Assembly: GCF_041081105.1 (NCBI RefSeq)
Contig: NZ_CP163528.1
Coordinates: forward strand, 1,488,001-1,552,000
Source of the DNA: Promicromonospora sp. Populi
Lineage (GTDB): Bacteria; Actinomycetota; Actinomycetes; Actinomycetales; Cellulomonadaceae
Length of the DNA stretch: 64,000 nt
Reading direction: 5' to 3'
The position numbers and the translations under genes are program-made. Below the pieces are notes generated by a model, which was not told the origin of the DNA, ran no database searches, and saw nothing but the letters and a program-made list of their open reading frames with translations. Shown in pieces: positions 25,874-34,149 of the stretch (the stretch's first letter is position 1; the number at the start of each line of letters is the position of its first letter).

Positions 25874-27961
25874 ATGGCGCGAGACGCAAAGAAGCGAGCA
25901 ACTCAGTCCACGACTCCAAGCCCTGCGAAACCTGCTGAGACACGCCTACCGAGAGACGCAGTCCGACGGATCAATATCGGTCAGTCATTTGCGGAATACG
26001 ACGGGGCACTCGATGATGAAACTGTCTACGTGCACACGCCCGCCCTCGCAGCGGCACAGGACCCGCAAAGCGGCAAGGTCTTCTTTGTAGGCCGCCGAGG
26101 GACTGGCAAAACGGCGATTCGCCGCTACTGCGGAGAGAGCTCTGGAAATGTTCGCATTATCACCCCAGAGATCTCCAGCCCATCCTCGACGATAGCGCAA
26201 GAGGCAGGACAGTACAACACTCGCCGCAAACCATTCCAGTCACTTGTCTCCGCTTTCCGCCGGGTATTACAAGTAGAACTCTTACTTATGTACCTCGAAT
26301 CACATCCCGCAAGAACAGAGGTACCCCGCTCTGTTCTGGACGAGGTGGACGAGTTAGGAGCGCTTGACTTTGACTCACGCGCGTTACTCGCCATCCGACG
26401 AGTGACTGAGCCACTCCTGCGCGACGATGAAGAGCGATGGCTGCAGGAGAATAAGGCCGCAAAGCTCATAGCAGATCAAATGAAAACCATGGGGTCGGCC
26501 CAGGCTGTCCATACGCTTCTGATTGATTCGATTGACGACTACTGGGAAGGCACCGATGAAGGGCTCATATACCTAACCGCGTTCATGCATGCATGTCAGG
26601 AGATCTCCGCGCAAATACCTTGGGCTCGCACGATCCTGTTCCTAAGGGAGAATATCTTCGAGCGCGTCCGTGCAGGGGATCCCGAATCGTCCCGGTTAGA
26701 AACGGCGATTGTTGCTATGGAGTGGAACGAGCGCCAGCTCCTAGAACTGGTCGAGCGGAGACTGAATCGGACTCTGACCGCCAAACTTCCACTCAGTGGT
26801 GCTACTTGGAACGCCTACTTTGAAGATCCGAAAGAAGCCTGGGCCGACGTAATGGAGTACTGCCAACGACGCCCCCGCGATGTCCTGATTTATCTCAGCC
26901 ATGCTGCCGAAAGCGCTCAGGCAGCAGGTAATAGCCGGATCCTCCTTGAGGACGTCCGAAACGCTCGGCGGCGCTTTTCAGATAACCGGCTACGGGACCT
27001 CGGCGACGAGTACGCCGAAAATTACCCACGCCTCGACGAGGTAATCAGACGGTTCTACAACCTCGGCCGCGTCTTTACTCTCAGCGGAATTGAGGCATTC
27101 ACGCGCAAGTTGCTCGGGGATGGCGAACTGACCCGAGTGTGCGGACCCTGGATATTCGAGATGGCCGCTCCGGAGAAGTTTGTAAGATTGCTTTACAACA
27201 TCGGCTTCGCCGGTCTGCGATCTCAGGCTGGTGCCGCTCGATTCCGAACCTTGGGCCCTCAGGACACGAGTCCCCCTCCAGTCTCTGATAGCACAGATAT
27301 CGCAATACATCCTTGCTATTGGGACGCCCTTGATTTACAAGATATTCTTGTGAGTGTACTGGACGAGGATCTCGAATTCGGGCGGGTCGGTCTCGTGCGA
27401 AACCTTCCCGGAGGCGTAAGCGCAGCCGAATACGTCGACCATCTAGACCTAATCACCGAAGCGCTTAAAGAACTCCCCCGCGGCGTTACCGGGGCTGGTG
27501 ATTTTGAGGAGATCGTTGGGGACGTGATTCGGCTATGCTTTTTCAGATCTCTCGACAACATCGAACCCAAGAATCGCACCCACGATGGAAAGGTCGTGCG
27601 AGACTGGGTGGCATCAAACCGTGCCAGAACTGGCTTCTGGGAACTGATTCGCACACGGTACGGGGCGACGCAAGTGGTTTGGGAATGCAAGAACTATGAC
27701 GAGCTTTCAGCGGATGACTTCCACCAGACGTCGTACTACATGTCGGATGCTGGCGGCAGGTTCGTCATAGTGGCCTTCCGCGGAGAGGTCCGTCCTGGCT
27801 ATCACGCACACGCGGGCCGAATTCACAGCGATAGTAAGGGCCTCGTCCTTATGCTAACAGAGAAGGACCTGCTCACCTTCCTCCGCCAAGCTCGCAATGG
27901 GAAGGTGAAGGAGGATCATATCCAAGAACGATATGACTACCAGGTGCGTAAGATTTCGTAG
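25874..27961 (+). CDS. P-loop ATPase fused to a PD-(D/E)XK nuclease domain, putative defence protein
   Basis: A 695-residue cytoplasmic protein. Residues 1-30 are a disordered basic tail. The N-terminal half is a P-loop ATPase: Walker A GRRGTGKT (73-80), Walker B-like HTLLIDSIDDYW (213-224), an Arg-bearing ILFLREN (254-260), and a helical winged segment after EWNERQLLELVERRL. I recognise the layout of the Sll1717-type P-loop ATPases. The C-terminus (about 540-660) carries nuclease-like elements: Glu in GDFEEIVGD, Asp577 in KVVRDW, Glu604 and Lys606 in VVWECKNYDE, then Gln618. At least six TTA codons and a lower GC content than its neighbours mark it as acquired. GAGGGAG precedes the ATG. Likely role is nucleic-acid cleavage controlled by ATP, as in anti-phage systems; inferred. 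Confidence 0.75.
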   Translation: MARDAKKRATQSTTPSPAKPAETRLPRDAVRRINIGQSFAEYDGALDDETVYVHTPALAAAQDPQSGKVFFVGRRGTGKTAIRRYCGESSGNVRIITPEISSPSSTIAQEAGQYNTRRKPFQSLVSAFRRVLQVELLLMYLESHPARTEVPRSVLDEVDELGALDFDSRALLAIRRVTEPLLRDDEERWLQENKAAKLIADQMKTMGSAQAVHTLLIDSIDDYWEGTDEGLIYLTAFMHACQEISAQIPWARTILFLRENIFERVRAGDPESSRLETAIVAMEWNERQLLELVERRLNRTLTAKLPLSGATWNAYFEDPKEAWADVMEYCQRRPRDVLIYLSHAAESAQAAGNSRILLEDVRNARRRFSDNRLRDLGDEYAENYPRLDEVIRRFYNLGRVFTLSGIEAFTRKLLGDGELTRVCGPWIFEMAAPEKFVRLLYNIGFAGLRSQAGAARFRTLGPQDTSPPPVSDSTDIAIHPCYWDALDLQDILVSVLDEDLEFGRVGLVRNLPGGVSAAEYVDHLDLITEALKELPRGVTGAGDFEEIVGDVIRLCFFRSLDNIEPKNRTHDGKVVRDWVASNRARTGFWELIRTRYGATQVVWECKNYDELSADDFHQTSYYMSDAGGRFVIVAFRGEVRPGYHAHAGRIHSDSKGLVLMLTEKDLLTFLRQARNGKVKEDHIQERYDYQVRKIS

Positions 27962-28189
27962 GGCCATCACCGGGGTAACAGTCGGGCCATGCCCGCGTGC
28001 ACCCTTCGCCCAGTTCGCCGTCGAGGACTCCAAGGGCGGTACATTCATCAAGCGCTTGCCGAGCAGTACCCCATCAGTGCGAGCAGCGCGGCACGGCTGC
28101 CGCAGAGTTGCCGTACGACCTGGGCCACGATCCTACCGAGAGCGGTGCGTGGCAGGTCCGCATCCAGATCGGGACGTCCAGACGCGAGT
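27962..28189. other. Gap after the ATPase/nuclease gene
   Basis: GC content returns to the chromosomal level here. All frames give short low-quality peptides; one short frame looks faintly protein-like but has neither start signal nor recognisable motif. I see no gene, RNA or terminator. Confidence 0.4.
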
Positions 28190-28603
28190 TCATCCCCGCC
28201 GCCAAAGCGGCAGCTCGTAGAGGGTCGCGCCGGCGGCGGGATCGCTCCTGGTCCAGCGGGCACGCAGCCCTAGATCCGTGGTCGGGTACGAGAGACCAGC
28301 CAGGTCGGCGGCATCGGTGAGGTCCAACATCGTGACGCCGCCGTCGGCGGCGGGGATCGGTGCGTGGCGGACCCAGGCCCGAGCGATAGCGGAATGGATC
28401 TCGGCTCCGGCGAGATCGGCGCCGGACCCGTGCCAGACCCGCAGCTTGGCAACACCCGACGCAGACTCGACAGCGACGGCGAGCTGACGCAGGATCGTCA
28501 GGCCGGCCACGCGCTCCTCGCCGAGGGTCTCCAGGATCTCGATGAGGGCGACGAACATGCCGTGCAACGACTCGCGGCCTGGGGGTCTGGTCTGGGTCTG
28601 CAT
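28190..28603 (-). CDS. Hypothetical protein (137 aa)
   Basis: A soluble protein of 137 residues with GGAG eight bases before the ATG. The first half is helical (FVALIEILETLGEERVAGL), the second has beta-strand character (VTMLDLTDAADL, LYELPLW). No motif recognised. It ends in mid-island on its own transcript or with the gene upstream. Confidence 0.55.
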   Translation of the reverse strand: MQTQTRPPGRESLHGMFVALIEILETLGEERVAGLTILRQLAVAVESASGVAKLRVWHGSGADLAGAEIHSAIARAWVRHAPIPAADGGVTMLDLTDAADLAGLSYPTTDLGLRARWTRSDPAAGATLYELPLWRRG

Positions 28604-28741
28604 CGTTCACGCTCCGAGTCCGGTGCGAGCCCGCTGGAGCGCGGGCTCTCGTACCTTTCCCATCGAACCCAAAGCATCAACTGATCTGTAGCGCACGGCG
28701 GACGCGGTACCGACGCACCCTTGTCGCACCGACATTCCGGG

Positions 28742-28804
28742 GCAGCACCGCTGTCCTGCCCGCCGCGGGCGAGGTAGGCGATGTTGGGCTGGTCCACGAT
28801 GCCG
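28742..28804 (-). pseudogene. NUDIX gene fragment
   Basis: These 63 bases match 30638-30700 inside the intact NUDIX gene at 57 positions by hand alignment, and translate to DQPNIAYLARGGQDSGAA against DQPNIIYLARGGHDTGAA. No Nudix box or start is nearby, so it is a relic of a duplicated or lost paralogue. Confidence 0.7.
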
Positions 28805-28805
28805 G

Positions 28806-29546
28806 CTAACGCCTCGTAGCCGCTCGCGCCAGAGCGCTCAAGTCGTAGGCACCCCGGTCGAGAGACACGGGCGTCACGTACGTGATGTCGCCTTCTACGT
28901 AAGTTGGCACATTCTTGGAGTCGGTCACCTTGCACGTCACACCGTCGTGCGCAAAGCCGATGAGCGCTCGGGAATGAGTCGTCGCCGGTGTGGCCTGGTA
29001 GCACCTGACGAGCGCTTCCAAGAGAGCGACTTCGTTGCTCCTGATCCTTGCCCGATGCTCAGCGAGGGCGAGCCAGTACTCGAGCAGACTCGTGAGGGTT
29101 TCGGTCGACTCAGGACGCGGTTGCTCGCTGAGAACCTTGAGTGCAGCCATCAGGTGGATGTACGGGTGGAAACCGCTGACGCCATCGGCCGGATTCACGC
29201 CCATCCATCCCGTCCAGTCGATGGCGGCTACCGCCTCACGGACGGATCGTGAACGCCTGCCGCCTTGCTCAGCTGACCAGAAGGCAACGTCCCACCGGAA
29301 GTCGGCAAGGGACCGCTCAAGAATCCAGACTGCAGTCTTTGGCCCTGTCTGAGGCGACCTCCATAACCTCCGCTTGGTCAACTCGCGGTAGACGCCAGCA
29401 GCGTTACCGTCCCAGCTGTCCGAGCCCACGCGGTAGGTGTCGCGGACCTTGGCTGCAAGGGCAGCCACAGGACGATCTGGCGGAACCGGGGCGGCTGCCC
29501 GCTCTTGTTCCATGGCACGGCGTCGACGCGCGCCTGCATGTTCCAT
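28806..29546 (-). CDS. Hypothetical protein (246 aa)
   Basis: A soluble protein of mostly helical character with aromatic-rich patches (AVWILERSLADFRWDVAFWS, WTGWMGVNPADG) and a beta-rich end (THSRALIGFAHDGVTCKV, GDITYVTPVSLDRGAYDL). I do not recognise the family. The ATG at 29546 has GGGAGGG upstream; a second ATG nine codons earlier at 29573 lacks one. It lies directly upstream of the NUDIX fragment on the same strand, and was perhaps once its operon partner. Confidence 0.6.
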   Translation of the reverse strand: MEHAGARRRRAMEQERAAAPVPPDRPVAALAAKVRDTYRVGSDSWDGNAAGVYRELTKRRLWRSPQTGPKTAVWILERSLADFRWDVAFWSAEQGGRRSRSVREAVAAIDWTGWMGVNPADGVSGFHPYIHLMAALKVLSEQPRPESTETLTSLLEYWLALAEHRARIRSNEVALLEALVRCYQATPATTHSRALIGFAHDGVTCKVTDSKNVPTYVEGDITYVTPVSLDRGAYDLSALARAATRR

Positions 29547-29675
29547 GGCCGCCCTCCCGGTCGGAACGCTCATTGAATTCGTCCGAACATAGTGGTCCTG
29601 GCACTCCGGGACCCCTCCCGGGCGCCGGTCTCCACGCTTGCTTCTGCGTTCGGCGGGAGCTGTTCCGTTCCTGCG

Positions 29676-30083
29676 TCAGAGCGCCGTTGCGAGGTAGTCC
29701 TGCACCATTGGTGCGAAGCCGTAGGGCACGTAGTCGCTGAACTTGTCCGGCGTGGCCCACGCGAGGTCGGCAAGTTCTTCGGTATCGGCGACGTAGGCGG
29801 TGCCGCTCTTGACTTCACACGCGACGTAGCCCATGAGCCGCCCTGTGTTGGGGTGCACGCGCTCGCCGAGCATCTTCACGGCCTCGACCGTGAGCCCGGC
29901 TTCTTCGACTGTCTCCCGCACCGCGGCATCCTCGAACGTCTCGCCGGCCTCGACAGCGCCGGCGGGAAACTGCCAGGACAACGAGCCCTCAGAAACGCGA
30001 CGCTGGACCAGGAGCAGTTTGCCGTCCTGGACGATGATCGCTGCGGCGATGGCGGGCTTGGCTTCGGTGACGGCGTCAGACAT
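29676..30083 (-). CDS. NUDIX hydrolase (MutT-like)
   Basis: A compact 135-residue NUDIX enzyme. The box reads GAVEAGETFEDAAV then RETVEEAGL, complete. The short length and N-terminal IAAAIIVQDGKLLLVQRR fit MutT-like nucleotide-pool or ADP-ribose hydrolases. ATG at 30083 with GGGAG upstream is clearly better than the longer frame. Second NUDIX gene of the region. Confidence 0.85.
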   Translation of the reverse strand: MSDAVTEAKPAIAAAIIVQDGKLLLVQRRVSEGSLSWQFPAGAVEAGETFEDAAVRETVEEAGLTVEAVKMLGERVHPNTGRLMGYVACEVKSGTAYVADTEELADLAWATPDKFSDYVPYGFAPMVQDYLATAL

Positions 30084-30277
30084 TCGTTGCTCCCAGCGCT
30101 TCAAGGATCGGCGGGTAGATCTGGTCTTCGGGAATGACCTAGTGAGGTTACTGATCTGGTTGCGACTGTGCATTGCACTCCGGTGTCGGCAAGCGTCTCG
30201 TGAAGTGTTAGCGGTACCGGTGCCGTAGAAGGCTGCGGTGGTCCTCCAGCCACATTGGGCGTGGTGAGATGTGAATC

Positions 30278-30487
30278 ATGCCCCTGATCCAGGTCCTGAA
30301 CGCGTCGCCGCGTGACGACGAAACGAAGCGACAGCTCGTAGCAGAACTCACCGAGACATACGCCCGGGTTATGCAAATGAAGCCCGACACGATCCGGGTG
30401 GTCATCCAGGCGATCCCACGCGCGAACTGGGGAGTAGGCGGCGTAACCCTGGCCGAGTCCGGCCAGGACGAGAGTCTGCCCGGCTGA
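30278..30487 (+). CDS. 4-oxalocrotonate tautomerase-family protein
   Basis: A 69-residue protein beginning MPLIQVLNASPRDDETKRQL: after Met removal the N-terminal Pro is the catalytic base of this superfamily. The rest matches the beta-alpha-beta pattern (ELTETYARVMQM, DTIRVVIQAIP, WGVGG). It would act as a hexamer on keto-enol substrates; the substrate is unknown. Stops five bases before the end of the convergent NUDIX gene. Confidence 0.85.
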   Translation: MPLIQVLNASPRDDETKRQLVAELTETYARVMQMKPDTIRVVIQAIPRANWGVGGVTLAESGQDESLPG

Positions 30488-30492
30488 CCCTG

Positions 30493-31155
30493 TCAGAGCC
30501 GGCCTTCGGCGCGGTCCAGGAGCACCTTCATCAACCCGGTCACCGACGCCGCACCGACGATCTGCCCGGACTCGATCAGACTCGGGATCTCCGCGAGCGG
30601 GATCCACCGGATCTCCTGCGCCTCGTTGATGTCCGGTGCAGCACCGGTGTCGTGCCCACCGCGGGCGAGGTAGATGATGTTGGGCTGGTCCACGGTGCCG
30701 ACCATCGGCTGGAACCGCAGATACTCGCGGACCTCGGTGGGCCGCCACCCGGTCTCCTCCTCGGCCTCGCGGAAAGCAGCGGCCTGGGGTCCCTCGTTCG
30801 CGTCGAGGTAGCCGCCAGGCAGCTCCCAAACCCAGGAGTCGATGATGAACCGGTGCCGCCACATCATCAGGACGCGGTCCCGGTTGTCCAGCATCAGGAC
30901 CATGATCGCGGCTGGCACTCGCAGCACCCACTGCTCGAACTCGACGCCGTCAGGCAGCCGCCCGCTCGCGATACTCACGCTCGCCCGGCGAGTGTCGTCC
31001 ACCAGCCGCTCGCCCAGGATCTCCCACTGCGTCGACTTGCTCGGTGTCGCAGAGGTCTGTGCAGAGGTCACTGGCGCCGGCGTGCTGGGTGTCGAATTGC
31101 TCGGCTCAGTGCTCACTGATCGGCAGCGTACGGGCCGGTCGAGCGAGACCGCCAC
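30493..31155 (-). CDS. NUDIX hydrolase (ADP-ribose pyrophosphatase-like)
   Basis: A 220-residue enzyme with an intact box (GYLDANEGPQAAAF then REAEEETGW) and the ADP-ribose-type upstream part (FEQWVLRVPAAIMVLML, WRHRFIIDSWVWELPGG). The first about 40 residues are Ser/Thr/Pro rich and disordered; the start is uncertain between GTG at 31155 and a GTG 13 codons later. Its C-terminal third is the source or sibling of the fragment at 28742. Confidence 0.85.
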   Translation of the reverse strand: MAVSLDRPVRCRSVSTEPSNSTPSTPAPVTSAQTSATPSKSTQWEILGERLVDDTRRASVSIASGRLPDGVEFEQWVLRVPAAIMVLMLDNRDRVLMMWRHRFIIDSWVWELPGGYLDANEGPQAAAFREAEEETGWRPTEVREYLRFQPMVGTVDQPNIIYLARGGHDTGAAPDINEAQEIRWIPLAEIPSLIESGQIVGAASVTGLMKVLLDRAEGRL

Positions 31156-31189
31156 GCACGGCGTTCATCGGTGTACGCCGGCTGTACGA

Positions 31190-31897
31190 CTAGGGCAGGA
31201 CCTCGGCCAACCCTGTCAACCGCAGAAGTGCTTGCCATGCGTAGGGCGCGGCAACTACTGCCACAGTCGTCGCGATGAACCCGAGCAGCCAGACCGTGGT
31301 GAAGAGCAGCCAGACCGAGTTACCGCTCGCCGCATGCGTGGGTAGCTCGCCGTGCCTGAGTGCTCGTCGGTGGGTGTCGGCCAGTTCGACGAGAAACCTG
31401 GTCCACCACACGTACACGAAGCCGCCGAGCAGGAGGAGCCCTGCCCACTCCCATGCGGCGTCGGCGAGCTGACCCGGTGTCTGTTGAGTGCCAAGTTCCG
31501 CCCCGACGATGCTTCCCAGGATGAGTGCAAGGCACGCTCCTGACCATGAGACGAGGCGTTGGAGAGATTGGCCCCAGAACGTCTCGGGTTCGTAAGGCGG
31601 GATAGTGCGCAACCATCGACCATAACGGCGCGGTAAGAGCAAGAACGGATGCGTCGCGAGGACGACGCCGGCCCAAGCCACCAGGAAGCCGCCGATTGCG
31701 ACCTGGGCGAGGATCGCCGCGAAGCCTCCGTGCTCGAGGAAGCTCGCCGCGATGATGAGTAGCACGGCCACCGCTATTCCTACACCGGCTGATCGCCGCG
31801 CGATGAGCATCCTTCTAACAAGAGCTTCCCGTTCTCCTTCGGAAAGCTCGGTATCACTGTGTGACGGTTCGTTCGCCAAAGACACCCCTACCCCCAA
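31190..31897 (-). CDS. Hypothetical integral membrane protein
   Basis: A 235-residue protein with about five hydrophobic segments (for example GIAVAVLLIIAASF, VAIGGFLVAWAGVVLA, LLLLGGFVYVWW, WLLFTTVWLLGFIATTVAVV) and a charged cytoplasmic N-terminus. No family recognised. The frame opens at a TTG; the GTG four codons in (31885), behind a G-rich stretch, is likely the real start. It borders the tRNA-Val end of the island. Confidence 0.6.
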   Translation of the reverse strand: MGVGVSLANEPSHSDTELSEGEREALVRRMLIARRSAGVGIAVAVLLIIAASFLEHGGFAAILAQVAIGGFLVAWAGVVLATHPFLLLPRRYGRWLRTIPPYEPETFWGQSLQRLVSWSGACLALILGSIVGAELGTQQTPGQLADAAWEWAGLLLLGGFVYVWWTRFLVELADTHRRALRHGELPTHAASGNSVWLLFTTVWLLGFIATTVAVVAAPYAWQALLRLTGLAEVLP

Positions 31898-31999
31898 CTA
31901 TGCTCATGCACCCCAGTCGCCGAACTCGTGTTGGGTGTAACCCGCGAGTTTGGGCCGCAGGAGTCCAAACAGGCTCCTCCTGTCCTCACCAGTCCACCA

Positions 32000-32084
32000 G
32001 CACCAGACACGCAAAAGACCCCCTGACCAGCGTTTCCGCTAGCCAGAGGGCCTTACTTTGCTGGTGGGCGATACTGGGATCGAA
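32000..32084. repeat. Right attachment-like repeat inside tRNA-Val and its terminator
   Basis: Counterpart of the repeat at 25459-25541. The exact 25-base core (32060-32084) is the 3' end of the intact tRNA-Val gene plus five bases beyond; the similarity extends through the terminator hairpin. Confidence 0.75.
32013..32054 (-). terminator. Terminator of the first tRNA cassette
   Basis: On the minus strand CCCTCTGGCTAGCG and CGCTGGTCAGGGGG pair completely if G-U pairs are allowed, around a GAAA loop, and are followed by a TCTTTT tract. The same type of hairpin follows the other tRNA cassettes. Confidence 0.75.
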
Positions 32085-32136
32085 CCAGTGACCTCTTCCG
32101 TGTCAGGGAAGCGCGCTACCGCTGCGCCAATCGCCC
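32065..32136 (-). tRNA. tRNA-Val (GAC)
   Basis: A 72-base cloverleaf starting GGGCGATTGGCGCAGCGG and ending in CGCCC-A without encoded CCA. Anticodon loop CTGACAC gives GAC, reading GUC and GUU. The 3' end is the integration site of the island to the left. First transcribed last: the cassette order in transcription is Gly, Cys, Val. Confidence 0.95.
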
Positions 32137-32137
32137 G

Positions 32138-32208
32138 AGGTGGGTACGGGATTCGAACCCGTGTGTACGGCTTTGCAGGCCGCTGCCTCGCCTCTCGGCC
32201 AACCCACC
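32138..32208 (-). tRNA. tRNA-Cys (GCA)
   Basis: A 71-base cloverleaf beginning GGTGGGTTGGCCGAGAGG with T-arm GGGTTCGAATCCC; anticodon loop CTGCAAA gives GCA. One base separates it from tRNA-Val. Confidence 0.95.
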
Positions 32209-32235
32209 GTGCTCCCCACCCAAAAGCGGGTTTCG

Positions 32236-32307
32236 AGCGGATGACGGGACTTGAACCCGCGACCCTCACCTTGGCAAGGTGATGCTCTACCACTGAGCTA
32301 CATCCGC
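32236..32307 (-). tRNA. tRNA-Gly (GCC)
   Basis: A 72-base cloverleaf starting GCGGATGTAGCTCAGTGG with T-arm GGGTTCAAGTCCC; anticodon loop TTGCCAA gives GCC. First gene of the transcribed cassette. Confidence 0.95.
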
Positions 32308-32519
32308 GCTACGGCCAGCGTGAACCCTCTCGGGCCCCCGTGGTGACGCTCCGGAAGAGTAGTTCACAAACGGCGTGCCGGTCCAATCGAAAAGGCCCCG
32401 CCACCTGGGCCGCGCCCAGCCGCCCCGAGCCCGCCCCAAACTCAGCCCAGACACAGCACGGGCGGCCCCGCCGAAACCGTCCGGCGACACCGCCCGCGCA
32501 GGTCAGGTGCGGTCGATCG

Positions 32520-33398
32520 TCAGTAGATGGAGACGCCGTAGGCGCTGAGCGCCTCGGTGACTGGCTGGTAGAACGTGGTGCCACCCGAGGAGCAGTTGCC
32601 ACTACCGCCGGAGGTAATGCCGAGGGCGATCGAGCCGCTGTACAGCGCACCGCCCGAGTCGCCGGGCTCCGCGCAGACATTGGTCTGGATCATGCCGCCG
32701 ACGGCGCCCTGCGCGTAGTTGATGGTGACGTTCAGTGCCGTGACGGTGCCGGTGTGCACACCCGTGGTGGAGCCGTCCCGGGTGACCCGCTGGCCGACAT
32801 AGGCGTTCCCGGCGGTGTACCCACCCGGGTGGCTCACTGCCGGGTTGTCGTACCGGACGAGCGCGTAGTCGTTGCCGGGGAAGCTGGAGGCGACGGTGGG
32901 ACCGACCAGCGTGGTCTGCGCCGAGTCCGTGTACCAGTTGGGGACCGAGTTGCCGCAGTGCCCGGCGGTGATGAGGTAGTACGTGCTGCCGCTGCGGACG
33001 TTGAAGCCCACCGAGCAGCGGTACCCCGAACCGTAGATGGGGTCGCCCGAGCCGAGCAGCGGCCGGAACTCGCCCGGCGCGCGCCTGATGGTCAGGGCGT
33101 CGGCGTCCTCGCCGGCCGCCTTGCGGACCGTGTCGAGCTCGGCGGCAGAGACGGTGGAGTCGGCGGTGACGACCACCTTGCCGCTGGCCCGGTCGGTGTA
33201 CCAGGCGACACCCACGACGTCGGCCGCACCGACGGCGGCGTGCACCGTGGCCAGCTCGGCGGCGATCACCTCGTCGGGCGCGGCAGTAGCCGCAGGCCCG
33301 GCCAGGGTGGATACCGCGACCCCGAGCCCTGCTGCGAGCGCGATCAGCCGGCCCCGTCTCGCGGAGCCCGTGCGGAGCGTGGTGCGAATGGATCCCAT
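32520..33398 (-). CDS. Secreted S1 serine protease with alpha-lytic-type propeptide
   Basis: A streptogrisin-like chymotrypsin-fold protease made as a 292-residue pre-pro-enzyme. Signal peptide about 1-40; propeptide about 41-110 of the alpha-lytic type ([19 protein letters not shown]); mature domain with His147 (TAGHC), Asp177 (GNDYALV) and Ser248 (PGDSGGAL). Four or more Cys suit two disulfides. AGGAGG precedes the ATG. Released for extracellular protein digestion. Confidence 0.93.
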   Translation of the reverse strand: MGSIRTTLRTGSARRGRLIALAAGLGVAVSTLAGPAATAAPDEVIAAELATVHAAVGAADVVGVAWYTDRASGKVVVTADSTVSAAELDTVRKAAGEDADALTIRRAPGEFRPLLGSGDPIYGSGYRCSVGFNVRSGSTYYLITAGHCGNSVPNWYTDSAQTTLVGPTVASSFPGNDYALVRYDNPAVSHPGGYTAGNAYVGQRVTRDGSTTGVHTGTVTALNVTINYAQGAVGGMIQTNVCAEPGDSGGALYSGSIALGITSGGSGNCSSGGTTFYQPVTEALSAYGVSIY

Positions 33399-33633
33399 TG
33401 CATCCTCCTGGGGTGAGGGGCCCGCAGGTCGCGAGCCCTGCTCGGCAAGGACGGAGCACCGTCGCTCACCGTCTCGCGGGCCGAGAGTAAGCCTCCCAAC
33501 ATTTCACCCACAAGACCCAAACCGGATCTAACCGGCCAGAGATTAAATTGCATCGTTGCGGGCACTTTCACCCGACGTCGACCGGCGCGGCGATCGGCCG
33601 CCGTCGGGCCGGAGCCGGGTTATGTTCTGGGTT

Positions 33634-34032
33634 ATGAGTGCTACAGATATCATCCCCGACCATCTGATCCACCTCCTGGAGGCGCCGACCTACGCGTACC
33701 TCGGCACGATCCGCCCGGACGATACCGTCCAGGTGAACCCGATGTGGTTCGAGTTCGACGGCAAGACGCTGCGCTTCACACACACCACCACACGCGCCAA
33801 GTACCGCAACCTGCAGCAGAACCCGGCGATGAGCCTCCTGGTCCCCCACCCCGAGAGCGTGTTCCGGTACATCGAGGTCCGCGGCAAGCTGATCGAGGTG
33901 ATCCCGGACCCGACCGGCGAGTACTACGTGCACCTGGGCAAGCGCTACGGCAAGGCCGACCAGCAGCCGCCCGCGGACAGCGCCGACCGCGTGATCCTGG
34001 TGATGAGCATCGACCACTACTCGGCCAAGTAG
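33634..34032 (+). CDS. PPOX-class (F420/FMN-dependent) oxidoreductase
   Basis: A 132-residue split-barrel flavin-type oxidoreductase. Features are YAYLGTIRPDDTVQVNPMWF near the start, THTTTRAKYRNLQQNP in the cofactor-binding region and a short acidic C-terminus. The Actinobacterial members often use F420. I chose the ATG at 33634; the frame is open 26 codons further but without coding character. Confidence 0.82.
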   Translation: MSATDIIPDHLIHLLEAPTYAYLGTIRPDDTVQVNPMWFEFDGKTLRFTHTTTRAKYRNLQQNPAMSLLVPHPESVFRYIEVRGKLIEVIPDPTGEYYVHLGKRYGKADQQPPADSADRVILVMSIDHYSAK

Positions 34033-34056
34033 CCATCGGGCGGCGGCGCAGCGCGT

Positions 34057-34084
34057 GCCGCCCGCCGCCCGCCGCCCGCCGCCG
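34057..34084. repeat. Short tandem repeat CCGCCCG
   Basis: About four copies of a seven-base GC-only unit in the gap after the PPOX gene. Probably slippage-generated spacer DNA, with possible length variation between strains. Confidence 0.6.
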
Positions 34085-34149
34085 ATGAGTCTCCACCCCG
34101 TGTTCCGTCAGCACTGGCACGGCATATCCCGAGCTCAAGGAGAGACGAA

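Larger units (their letters stand above)
25459..32084. mobile_element. Genomic island bounded by tRNA-Val direct repeats
   Basis: A 6.6-kb segment between the partial tRNA-Val copy and the intact tRNA-Val gene. It contains the AT-richer ATPase/nuclease gene, two hypothetical genes, two NUDIX genes and a NUDIX fragment, a tautomerase and a membrane protein. No integrase, transposase or excisionase is visible, so it is either a remnant or moved by an enzyme encoded elsewhere. The accessory character of 18.5-25.4 kb suggests the acquired region may once have been larger. Confidence 0.65.

Noticed and set aside
25386..25943. A 185-codon minus-strand frame over the left end of the island
   Set aside because: It crosses the tRNA repeat and the start of the ATPase gene, has no start signal and no protein-like composition.
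25459..32084. An integrase or transposase hidden among the short frames of the island
   Set aside because: No frame shows the tyrosine- or serine-recombinase or DDE motifs; the real genes account for most of the segment.
34050..34090. CRISPR-like array in the CCGCCCG repeats
   Set aside because: The unit is seven bases with no spacers; simple tandem repeat. No CRISPR array or cas gene was seen anywhere in the window.
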